Origin: Apostichopus japonicus
Lineage: Eukaryota; Echinodermata; Holothuroidea; Aspidochirotida; Stichopodidae
Length of the DNA stretch: 64,000 nucleotides
Direction of reading: 5' to 3'
Assembly: GCF_037975245.1 (NCBI RefSeq)
Contig: NC_092570.1
Span: forward strand, 6,553,001-6,617,000
Shown: positions 12,384 through 24,600 of the stretch, piece after piece
Position numbering within the stretch: the first letter of the stretch is position 1
How the letters are laid out: the number at the start of each line of letters is the position of its first letter
The notes under the pieces: generated by a model
Told to the model about the DNA's origin: nothing
Databases searched by the model: none
The model's input: only the letters and a program-made list of their open reading frames with translations
Made by a program: the position numbers and the translations under genes

Positions 12384-12413
12384 CTATATATATAATTATA
12401 TAGATAGATATAG

Positions 12414-12452
<39 letters not shown>
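12285..12452. repeat. (TA)n microsatellite
   Basis: Alternating TA with a few G and C interruptions, directly abutting the 3' end of SINE copy B. Open frames across it are repeat artefacts. Confidence 0.9.
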
Positions 12453-12455
<3 letters not shown>

Positions 12456-12519
12456 TCATACATAATTAGGTTCAATTGACCCTGGTGTTATAGTAAAATT
12501 TGTCATATCTTATCCGAAT

Positions 12520-13315
12520 ACACGCAGCCAGACCATTCAATGAGTGACGTCATACCCATAATCTGACTGCTAATGAAACGTTATATCTTCTAAACACCAA
12601 AGTACTTTTGTGATATAGCAAAGTTGTGTAAACATGAAAAGAACGGAAACTGATGCTTATGCATGACTGCACGTATTGTCCCATGTTAGAGAGGTAGCTG
12701 CACTTTCAAACGATGTATAATAAACCAACAATATTACAATGGTGTATATAGCGGGAAGCTGATGTAACACGGTGATGTTCATTACTCATGTACATACCGG
12801 GGTAGGGACCTGAAGGAGAGGGGTGAGGGTCTGTACCACCTTTCAACCTCACTCAAAAGGTGTTTTTATAAGCTCAACCTTAACTATTTAAATAGGGTAT
12901 GTCTCAGAATGCACCGTCCAAAATTACATATTGATATAAATATTTGTTTTTCTCGGGGAGGACTCCTCTGGACCCCTCCTTGGGTGTGTTTTAAGTAAAG
13001 CCTTATCCATATACATGCGACTGGGCCCTTCGAAGAAAGTTGACGTCATACCTACAATCTGCCGCAAATTAGAAAGTATCCATCTTTTAAACACCAAAGT
13101 ATTTTTGTGATGTCATACAGCAAAATTGTGAAAACACGAAAAGAACGAAAATTTTGCTTATGCATGAGTGCACGTTTTGTTCCATTTAGAGAGGTAGCTG
13201 CACTTTCAAAATATGTTTAAAAACAACTTGATGGTGTGCATTAGTCAGGCGAGGATCTGGGGACGGGAGAATAGGGTCGTGTGGGGGTCTACCCTCCGTT
13301 TTCAACCTCTCACTG
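12520..13315. repeat. Diverged direct duplication, period about 496 bp
   Basis: Two copies (about 12520-12850 and 13016-13315) share, in order, TGACGTCATACC, AAACACCAAAGTA, GAAAAGAACG, GCTTATGCATGA and AGAGAGGTAGCTGCACTTTC, followed by a similar G-rich end and TTTCAACCTC. The first shared word falls at 12545 and 13041, giving the 496-bp period. Each copy carries one palindromic TGACGTCA. Confidence 0.8.
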
Positions 13316-14020
13316 TTGGGCAATTTCAAGTATTTTATAACTGATCGGAAATGAAAACTAACTAGCCATTATAATGAACAACATATCATCGATTTTTATC
13401 TTTATTCAAAATCATCAACTAACCAATTTCAGCTCAGGACGTTGCATTAAAAATTTGCCAAATTCCACCGGAAGATCTTCAACATTTGTGTAAAAGGTGA
13501 CTAGGTGTAAATTAGATAGGCCTATGCATAAGCTCTTCGTTTAGCACACAAACATATAGAGACTTGTAATACGCATAGGCCCGCACAGGCCCGCATCACA
13601 AAGTGTATCACGTGTCACGGAGCCTAGTAACGAACCACTTGTAAAATTTAAGTGTATACTTGCCCAACTTCTATAGATCTAAGTTGAATAAAATTAATTT
13701 GCATTTACTTTTGATATATGCATAACTCTTCGTTTCCCGGCTTCGCATAAGGTATGACGTCACATGGCAAATGGCAAACTACCCTAAAATTTAAATTAAA
13801 TAAATTATCTGAGTTAAATTTTCATTTGTTTATGTATATATATATACAGGACAAGTTTTGCTCTATATGTATCATCCTCATGGTATCTCAGAGATTGAAA
13901 AATCGCCTTGTTATAGCCTGTAACTATATGCTCGTATGCCATCATGACCCTTAGTGATACACAAATATCCGTATTATTTTTTGAAAATCATTTAGGTATA
14001 ATTAGTACGTGTCATTTGTT
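13316..14020. other. Non-coding stretch upstream of CENPI
   Basis: No gene recognised. It contains a third TGACGTCA octamer at 13755-13762 and a short (TA)n run near 13837. Confidence 0.4.
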
Positions 14021-14274
14021 GGGGGGGGGGGGGCAGGCGCGTAGCGAGGAATTTGCCAAGGAAGGGGCGAAGCCTGTAGACAAACTATCTAAGCGTAGAG
14101 CCACGATTGGTTGGCGCGAAGCGTACAAGAACATTTTGGCCGGAAATGCCTCCCAGATCGCTGGAAATGGCACTTTCCAGGCCTTGTAAGTTGCATCTAA
14201 CCTTCTTTTTTATTTTGAAATTACTAGCGGTCTCCCCCTTCGCCTCCCTTGGCTACGCGCCTGGGGGGGGGGGG
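14021..14274. mobile_element. Foldback/MITE-like element bounded by G runs
   Basis: CAGGCGCGTAGC at 14034-14045 is matched by its exact reverse complement GCTACGCGCCTG at 14252-14263; less exact pairing continues inward (GAGG...GGCGAAG against CTTCGCCTCC). A 13-G run precedes the left arm and an 11-G run follows the right arm, both on the plus strand. No transposase is encoded in the about 200-bp interior. Terminal repeats of this kind with G runs are common in marine invertebrate genomes; I cannot assign the superfamily. Confidence 0.7.
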
Positions 14275-15606
14275 AGGTATAAGAAATGCATAATATATAT
14301 TATTGAGTAGAGGATCAAAATAAAGGCCATGTTTAACAGGCAGTCAACTACAGCGTTACAGTAGGCTGTATATCAATCCGTTGCGATTTTAATCATTAAA
14401 TTAAAATATCTGTGATGTACTTTAATAAAGATATCTGTAAATATTTATCAATCGAATATATCATTAATTATTTACCATAGCTTTAAAGTTGGAAAATCAA
14501 AATGGCTGGCAATACGCACAGAGTTTACAACTCTCACCAAGTACCACGAAAATAACTCAGAATATGGAGGGCAGTATTAACGCCGCGGTATTTCAAATAG
14601 CAGTATAAGAAAAACAGTGCAGATTATGTGTACATTTTCAAACTTGGGGATTGTCTTCACTACGGTCTGTGTTAACCTTCTCGAAAGTCTCAGCCTTTAA
14701 TTCCGGGTTTGGGTTTTTAAAAAGTCAATTTCTGTTTTTGATTAAGTCATTGTGGCAAATTTTGTTGTAGGCCGACCAGTGCTATGGACATGAAGTTATT
14801 TTATCTAGGCCTACCGTTATTACCGCCACTTATCCTAACACACAACAATTGCCAGTCGATTGTATAGCCTAATGTTAATCACTTGTTCAGTAAGTCAGAA
14901 CAGGGGACCAGGGAGTTCTAGTGCAAGCAGTTATACCAGACATACAGAAATTGTTGAGCAACTAACACTCGACTAGGCAACAGGTAGGCATATAGACAAG
15001 GCTAGGTCGAAGAACTTACAAGTAACATTTCCCTTTCTATATGCTACATTTAGGCTCAAACGTTAATAAGTCATAGGTCTATAGGCCTACTCTGAATTTG
15101 AGTAGTGATGAATTTAGGTGGTGAACATATAATGGTGGTGACTTTACAACAGTTTACATTAGGCCTAACATTAGCTTAGGTGAAGCCATAGCCCAATTTG
15201 GAAAGTTTTGTTGGTGTTACTGTGTTAGGTCTAACAAAGCATTACGTTACAGACATTGACCTAGGCTAAACCAGGCAGTACTGCCAGTAGTAGTACTGTA
15301 GTGAAGGTCTAAGGTTAAGTCAATTTAATTGTAGGCCTAGGTCCAATGGCCCTTAACTAATTCCTTAGGTCTATGTGACATCCATGACTTGGTGAAACAT
15401 AGTATCTTTTGTGATTCATGTCATTGATGTCATATTCACAACTTTTCTCTTGCAGTGATACAGAGAGACACTGAGACTGAGGAACAGAGACTGGACAGTG
15501 TGGGTTTGGCTGCCTGGTTATTGGCATAGGCTTATTGCCCACTAGTGATCTCATGAAATGAGGAGCTGTGTTTAGTCTACATGTCTTACAAAGAAAACCA
15601 GTAGCA
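14275..15606. other. CENPI: 5' flank of CENPI
   Basis: No coding exon seen. This should include the CENPI promoter and 5' UTR. The palindrome TAGGCCTA and close variants recur. An in-frame TGA at 15559 closes the CENPI frame upstream of the chosen ATG. No convincing TATA box or initiator was identified. Confidence 0.4.
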
Positions 15607-18600
15607 ATGAAAAGGAACGCTAGTGAACAACAGCAATCCCAACAGACTCCTGATGACTTAAGTTTAGAGGAACAGATTGCTTTCTTCACAAGTGGTTAGT
15701 CATGTAATTAAGAGATTGTTTTCTAAAGATGGAAATATTCACCCATTTGTCAAATCTATAAGGATGGTGCTCTTGCTTATTTACCCATTCGTGTGCTAAG
15801 AAAGCATTGTACTGGTGCTTACTTACCTAATTATTAGTCATTACGGGTTCCAATTTCCTAAGGAGATGTTAAAATGAGAAATGTTTGTTTGGATAGGGGG
15901 GCTTATATCATTTCCATCATGATAAGAACATTAATGCAAAACAAGTATTGTTAGGCATGTGTTCTTAATTGTGAACCATCTGGAAGATTTTTTTTTTTTG
16001 GGGGGGGGGGGAAGGGGGGGACATCCCCCAACTGATGTGGCTACAGCCCTGTTGGTAAGCGTACCATTTCTACATCGGTCTAAAAGTAAATTTGAAGGAA
16101 GCAGTAATTTATTTAATACTTCTTAGGGTAGTACAATGTTTTGCCAGGAGCCAACTTTGAAGCATTTCCAATGCTCTGACAGTCTTTTATACAAATACAG
16201 TGAAACTTTCCTTAAATACTTTTTTGAGAGTTCATCAAACCTACTGAACTTAATCATTCCATGATCATCTTGTGTTTACTAAACATATATACCTTATATC
16301 AATGCATGTATTCAACTTGAAATCTAACACTCGATAAGGTTACAGGTTGGCCTTCACAAATGCAGCAATGCAGAAACATTGGTGCTCTTGTTTCTGCATT
16401 CACCAGTGACATTGCTTATTGGTGACCAACATGGACTGATTTCTGATTTATGAATATCAATTATATGCAAATTGATATTTCATATTTAGCCTATTGCAAT
16501 GGTGATCTTAAAACTTTTGGATACAAATTCTCCTTTCTCTGTGAAACTTATTATTTCAAGTACTATAAAATATGCAACTTCATTAATGTTTTTTCCCCCT
16601 TCTGTTTTGGTTCAGAAACATCCAGCAGGAAAGTTCGCAACAATGTTGAGTTATCAGTTGCTCTTGGGGTGGTTGAGAATGTTGCCAAAACAGAAGGACT
16701 GACTACTGATAAGCTGGCTGTCCTTCTTGACGTAGCTCTCACAGGGAAGTTCGGTAAGTAACGTTTGTGTCTTAAACTAAATTATGTACGTAGTACCACA
16801 AGCTGGCAATCATTATCACCATGCATCCTGCAAAGCAGCGTTCCCTGAAGTGTTCTCTCTGGCGACCCATATGCTCACGAACTATTCTGCCCAAGGGACT
16901 CAAATTCACAAACTTATCACATAGGTTCAGACCACTCATTTATTTTCTCCTGGTCATCTTCATTTAGCTGACATAAACTATCAACACAATAGGGTATGTC
17001 CTTCCTGTTTATCTGGTCTTGGGGGTAGCCTTCAGGTCCAGCTGTCGAGAATCACTACTGAATCTTTGTTTGCTGGAGAATATAAATTGATGCAGGGAAG
17101 CTTTCTTCACAGAGTAACTCCAGCTTCCTCTTTGTGATATACGTATTACATTTTACTCTTATACTGTACTAAACTTTTGCATTTATTATTAATTTGCATT
17201 TTACTTTATTATACAGTACTGTACTGTTATCCATCTATTCAGAATACATTATATTAGTGTTGGATCTGTACAATAATAATATTTCAGGAAATCTTACTCC
17301 ACTTGTTGTATTTATTTATGCATCCCCTGTCTTAAACTACATGTATTCCAATGCACAGAAGACTCATTTTTAATAAGTGTTAGACTTGTTGTGCTAGATA
17401 ATGCTATCTTTGGAATGATATTTATGACTGCATTATCTTTGATTTTCAGCTAACACAACCAGTTCCAAACTTATCAAATGTTTACTTCCCAAGACATACA
17501 TCGCTGAAAAGTTAGTACTGAAATGTCTGTCTTGGATATGTACTGGAAAAGCGGCCAACGAAGTTCAGGTACGTAGAAAATTTTCACTTTCCTCTTGAAA
17601 CAAATAATGTCAAAATTGAAAACAATAGCTTCCTTTTTGTGTTAATAATCCTTCTGCTATCTTGACCTGTATTAACATAAAATAACTTTGAAAGCTAATT
17701 GATATGCTGTTAACTTTGTAAATTTATAATATTGACTACATATCTAGGGTATTATCTCACTGTAGTGAGTTTACATTATATTTTTATTAGGAAAACCAGA
17801 AAGAAAGGCATCATATTATTGTAATAACATATGCTATTTGACTTCATAATTTTTTTATTTTCATAAAAAGACTCATTTGGGAGTTAGCTTTTACTTGATT
17901 GATATAGAAGACTTCTATTTAAGCTTAACAGTATATAGAAATATAGAAGATAAATAGAAACTTATTTGGTAGTACTGAGAGAATCCATCAATGTCAACAG
18001 TACTGGTATTGGCTATTCTGTTTTCTATTGTTAGAACAATGAATATGGTTAGGCTTGGAACAATAAACAGCTTATTTTGAGATAATTTTAAGGCCTGCTG
18101 GATGTGTTTGTGGACATGTTTTGTGTTTTTGTGTGTAGGTCATGCTGATGAAATGGATGGTGCTAACCTTCGACCTTTGGGATTCTTCCAAGCAAGTGCA
18201 GGCTCTCTATGGTGTCATCTTTAGTTTTATTGAAAATGATTTATTGGTAAGTTTATCAAATTAATTAGAAGAGTCCTTTGTGTTAAGATGTATAATAACA
18301 TCAGAATTTGTTAATTGGACAATGCAATAACGCTTCAGTCTGAGGAAAGGTACGAAGTGTGCTTATTATTTCTTTCCATGTGAGGTTATGTTATCTCACT
18401 TTTTCTGTGGGTTATAATTCGTGATGACCCTGAAAGAAGATGTTAAAATGTTACAATTTTTGTTTTTAATTTTAAACCCCCCCCCCAAAAAAAAAAACCC
18501 TGAATTGCGACGATGACATGATTCAATCAGGGAATAACTTATCTAGTATTGTGTTGCAAAATGCAACACTAGTTAGCAAATTGCTGTAAAAGTGTAAGGC

Positions 18601-21600
18601 TGTAAAGCTTTTTATTTATACACAGGAATTCAGGAACCATCATATTTTATAATAGAAAGTCTAACTGCCTTCAAGTACTGCAACACAAAATTTGAATGCT
18701 AAACTATTCCCTATCACTCTACTATTGTCAGATGCATTCACAAAATACCACCAAATTTGAAAAATGCATATTATCTTCACAATACAAAATTACAAATAGC
18801 TACGAGGATGTGGGTTGGGCCTACGGAGGCAGAGAATTGCCATCTTTTCTATTGAGCATTCAATAACAGCCACCAGAATATTTCTAGAACTTTAAGAACG
18901 GAATCATTACAATCTGAGGGAACCCTTTTGAGAACTTCATCAAACCTTGTTTTTAATATGTATTTTGTCGTTATTTGAAAAACTCAAACAACTATTTCCT
19001 TTTCTTTTCCTTTTTCATATATTTTAGTGCCCCCATGTATGCCACCTTCTCTACAAACTAACAAGAAAGGATGACGTCGTCCTGTTTCGCATTCAGCGGC
19101 TTCTCAACCTTCAAAAGAGAGTTGTAAGAACAAAATAATTTGAGACAAATTTTTATGTTTTATAAATAAATATCATGACTTTCTGAAACTCGCTCGCTGA
19201 ATCTCATAGTGAGATGAGTAGCATTGTATGGTTTTACACCCGAATTGAGTTTAATGTGACTGTCCAGCGTTTCTGCCGAGGGGGCAGTCATATTTGTTCT
19301 AATCTTTTCTCTTTACATATCTCTGAATCTAAGTAACACGATGGCGTGAAAGCACTCACAAGCATTGCAAACAAGCCGAATGAGGTGCGCTTGGCTGTTG
19401 CCTAGTTCAAGGTTTCCACTCATTCATGCAGTTCGACCAACCAAAAAAATTGTTTCAAAACGCAAGTTAAAATGCTTAAAACAATTAGCCATGAAGCTTT
19501 GAAAATATGTTTTCAAAGATCTCTTCTTCAGTAACTAGGAAAGAGATTACACATACTATTAGTGATCAACTAAAGGTGCTGTTTTGATCTATCAGACAGA
19601 CTGTCAGAGCCTGCAATTTGTTGAGTTTCTCGGAACTAGGTAGGACCGATATGACAGCACCCTTTGTAAGTTGATTTTTGGTGTTTTTTTTGGGGGGGGG
19701 GGGTGGTCCTTTGAATGATTCCAATCAGATCACAGAAACGCTCTTTCGACCTTGCGGTAAAAGAAGAAAGACAACTAAGAGGAATGTGATATATTGTGTG
19801 ATGTCATATCTATGTATTGGAAGTGGCATCTAGGTTAATTTGTTAATAAACTTTCAGTTTTACCAGTCAAGGCTCTTCTAGTTCCAACTGAGTTGGTGTG
19901 GTGACATATTCATTCATTCATTCATTCATTCATTCATTCATTCATTCATTCATTCATTCATTCATATGATTAACTTATTAGTTTGCTTACTGTTCATGCC
20001 AAGGTTAGCATGCAAAGTTGAAATTTTTATCACATTTGTATGATATTTATCTGCTTTGTCCATTATGCAATCGATGAAAGTAAAGTCAAGAAAGGCAACA
20101 AGAAAGAAAGAGAAGAGAAATTTACCCACAAAAAAAAGAAGAGAGAAGCACTCAACATTTCTGTGTGTTCCCCATCGGCCTTGCATTCTGAAATTCTCTA
20201 AATTCATATTAAACCTTTCGTTTCCATGACATGGATTTTTTGGCTTAAAATCTTTCTTGACAAAGAAGAAGAAGGAAACAGCCAATGGCCTGCAGTTTGA
20301 AATAATTATTACATAACAGACATATTTTGTAATTTTAGTAAGAGTAATTTAATATAATTTCACTTTTTTTTTTTTTTTAGGGTGCTCAGCCTCACCTGAT
20401 GGGTCTACTGAAGCTGTACAAGGTCTACGCACCTCACCTAGTGGTCATATCGGTTCCGACATCGAGGACCGTCTTTTTCCGGGCCACAGATAGAAAGTTG
20501 ATGGCAGATATCAGGGAAGCCCAGGAGAGGATAAGACAAGCAGAGGGTACACTGGGTGCAGATATCACCGAGAAGAGCGAAGAAGAAGGAAGAAAAGTCA
20601 GTCATTTCATTGATTCATGTTCGATAATTTTTTGTAGATCTATAGTTTTCCTTCTGCCAAGAAAGAGATGTGACTTGTGAGTTGATTTAAGCTTTGGAGA
20701 AGCATTTAACCAAATAAATTATTGAAATTATGAAACTTTGTTATTTCAATATTGGCATATAGAGCCAGTTTTGTTGGGAATGGAGTGAGGGTGAAGTTTT
20801 TGGCTGTGTGTTATTGCATTCATAGGTGTAGGAGGCGGGGGGGCTGCAGCCCCCCAACCAAAAATTTTTGGTGAAAATTCGGGCAATATGCTGAGAATTT
20901 TTTCGGGCACCTACTGAAAGAAAAATAATTTGCAATGTGTTTTTCAATGGTTAAACTGATATATTATGATCATTATTATTGTAATGACTTCCCCAATAAT
21001 TATAACCAATATGGAAGGGTAATAACACGGCAAATGATTGTACGTTGTTGGCATGCGGTGTAATAACCAATGCAAACCTATATGATATGCACATTAAGAT
21101 GTTGAACGTGTGCGGAGCGCACAAAAATTTTGGTTATACATTTCGGGCAAGTCGTTACAGCCCCCCCCAAATCAAATTGGGCTCCTACGCCTATGAGTGC
21201 ATTGACCGTTGTCTGATACAGTCAACAACAAATGCCAGTTGTTCAGAACTTTCGAGAGGAAGTAGAATGGGATGTTGGGTTTGTGATATCTATCCACATC
21301 ATTAACATCACTCACTTACCCTGTGTCCTTTCTGTGCATATTTGCATGGATCTATTTAAGTTTGTTATCTACCCTGTCGCTGTGCCATTTTATGCTACTT
21401 TCCTCCCCACCCTCTCCCATCCCATCTTTGTGCTTCCTTCGCCGCTAGGAAGTTGACATCTCACTTGCTATCGCTTGTCTGAACATTTGACAACAGAGAA
21501 AAAGTATCCATATATTGTGGTATGGAGCTGGAATGTTGCTGTACTATCTAACGCCTCAACTCTCATTTCAATTATTTTTCGATCTTCTTTGTCAGGTCTC

Positions 21601-24600
21601 TAAGAGGAGAAGATTAGATGTCATTCCATCCGTGTCAAGTGCAGCAGTGACTGGTGGTGAGAGTCTAGCTGACCTCACTCTTCTTAGGTCACACATACCA
21701 ATCACACCAGCGGAACAGATACGGTCGTTTGAAGAACTGTTGGACAATTTAGACAGAATAGAGGTACATTTATTTATGAAAACATATTATGAATATTCTT
21801 GACAAAATTCTAATTTATTCTATCTTTTAAGTCTATGAGGTGCATCAGATTGAAAGTATTCATGACATAAATGTTCTTCTCTGGTGCCAGATATCGTTGC
21901 CTGGGGAACGGGTCTACCAGGAGGAGACCGTAATCTTCTCTTCTTATATGACTAAGCACAATGGTGATATTGGGAAGTAATTTTATGTTCAAGATTCTTC
22001 CACATATTTTTTTCCCCCACAAATATTGGCAGTACCTCTTCTGATTTTTTTTTGCCACCCTCCAGATGTTTTTGGCGACCCTAGAAATGGCTGTGACTCC
22101 CACTTTGAATACCTGGGCTTTATTGTACCACTCGTTCTAAAGTGGGAAATGAAACTGGGAGATGGTAGGGAAGGGGTACTACCTCTCCTCAGGTTGTAGA
22201 TGGAACTCTTCATAAAATGAGAGTCACCATGGTGATATTAATTTGCCTGCTTGTCATTGTAATGTGGTCTATTCAACAGTCTGATTCTGTGGGGAAAACA
22301 AATATTCAAGCTGCTATGTCATAGTTTTTTGCTGCTGGCTTTATAGAAGTAGAGAATTTCATTTGTTGTAAAGTTTCACTCAAGATTGACAGAAAGCCTC
22401 TCGAGCTTCTGCAACAGCAAATAAAGGAAAGGATAACTAATTTGCATATCTAGGTCAGTATGAATAATTATGGTTGTCAAAGATTGTATTGTTGTCAATG
22501 ATGCAACAGCTCGTAGAGAGATCTTTGTCATGTAAAATGCATGGAGTAATGTAGTGTTCAAATTTTGTGTAGTAGTTTTGAAGACTGAGCTTTATCTTAT
22601 ATGAAATTATATGGCTTCTGTGTGCAAAATCTGCTTTACATCATTGCATTTGTATAGCAATTTGGTGGAAGTCAAAGGTCATTTGAGGTCAACCAACGCC
22701 AAGCATTTACTTCACTCCCCTCTTACCTGTCTCTCTACAAACGCATCTTCCTAAACATAATATCGCAAGGGAAGCTTGGACAGATCGCATATTTGGTATG
22801 TAATTGTACCACATTGAGTACAAGAAGCTAAATGTGGGCAGAGGTCAATGGTCGTTTGAGTTCACCAGGGGTCAAATTATGCCCTAAAATGAGCAGCGTA
22901 CATGAACGCTTGTTTCGGCTGGCTGTTAATTGAAATGACTTTTGCTATAGCAACATGGTACATAACATTCGTTCATTCATTACTTGATTTCTTAACAGTT
23001 ACCCGGACAGATAGCGTCGGTATTAAAATCTCCCGTTCTCCAGCATGTTATAGCATGCTGTCAGGAGGAACAGATATCTCAGCGGTTGGGGTTCTGGTTG
23101 TACGAAACGTTACACGAAGGTGAGCACATTAGATAATATTTATCAATATCATATTGATAAAATTCACTGTTGTATAACAGGTAAACTATCATCCTTTGAC
23201 CTCTGTGAAAAGAGTATTATAATGTGCAGTCAGTGGGATAGTATTTTTGTCACTATGAAAAATTTTCACAAAAAATTATTATACAGAGTTTCTCTCTGTT
23301 TTCAAAATTGCAATCGGGCATTGACAGCAAGGAAACAATTTTCTACCAAACATGCTTCTTGAATCAACTAAAACAAAACTGTAAGCAAACTGCTTATCCA
23401 CTAAAGAACCTGTGTAAGAGAATGTGTAAAAATTAAAAGGGCCTGATGTTTCGATCCTAGCAGGATAATCCTCAGAGGCCGACTAACAAACACGCTGCTT
23501 GCTAACATTGCTGTCATGATTGCAGTCAATCTAAATTTAGCCTGTCTTTCAAGTTGGTATCTGCCAATCTATGACACTTGACAAGTGTTTTGAAAATGAA
23601 GATTATTGAGGATATTTCAAAAACACCCAGGTTTCATTTCTCCCTCTTTCTTTTAATTTTCAGAAATTGTCGACCAACCCCGTTCAGACAGGGCTCGTGG
23701 AGAACGCTTTCTGAGATTATTGATAAATTTCACTGAGTTTTTACAGGTGAAGTAGAATTTAAGTTTCTGAGACCTCTGTAACCCCCACTGCTAGAGAAGC
23801 AAACTTCCCAACAGGTATTAGCCTATTACAAGGGAATCTGATATATTCAAGCGTTTTCAGCTCTAGCATTCGTGCACCTGTGACATACAACATTTCAGAA
23901 TTTGTTTGTGTACATTTTGCTTCAAGTTTTGGGAAATATAGTCAGTGTTTTGATTTAAATTGTAACAACACCCTTATTTTGTTTTGGATAATTTGTTTGA
24001 TAGAAAAACTTGCTCGCTTGTGATGAAGCATCCTAAAACATGTTTTTTTTTTTTTTTTTTTCATGTAACCAATCTTGTCACATTCATGGAACTGAAGTTA
24101 ATTCTGTGATTATCTTCTAGTGTGGCTTTGTTAGAAAGTAGTAAGATTAAAATGTTACTTTTGTAAGCTGACTGCTCGTTGCCTGACCGAACGAGACCCA
24201 CCTCGATGCAAATTGTTTGCAGCCTGCATGCTTAAGAGTACGACTGAACAAGACTTTACCAGTAGAAAGTCGCATTGGCCTCAGTCAAGGAAACTCAACA
24301 AGTTGGTGTTTTCATGACAGGCAGTCGGCAGTGTGTGGCGCTTCACGACTTTAAACTGCCAAGAACCAACCATTCAAAATGGAAACATTAAAGCAGAAAT
24401 AAGTTTTTCATGGAAATGAACAAGGATCATCCTTATAATGTACGCACATCAGTATTTCAGTGTTAGATACTGACAACTATTAAAAACTAGGTCACAACTG
24501 TCGAGGTGAGTTAGGACGCGTCCGACGTGGGACAGCGTGCAGCCTGCTTTAGTGCTCCGTTTACGAACCTTTCCTTAAAGGTTTTCAAAGAAATCATCAA

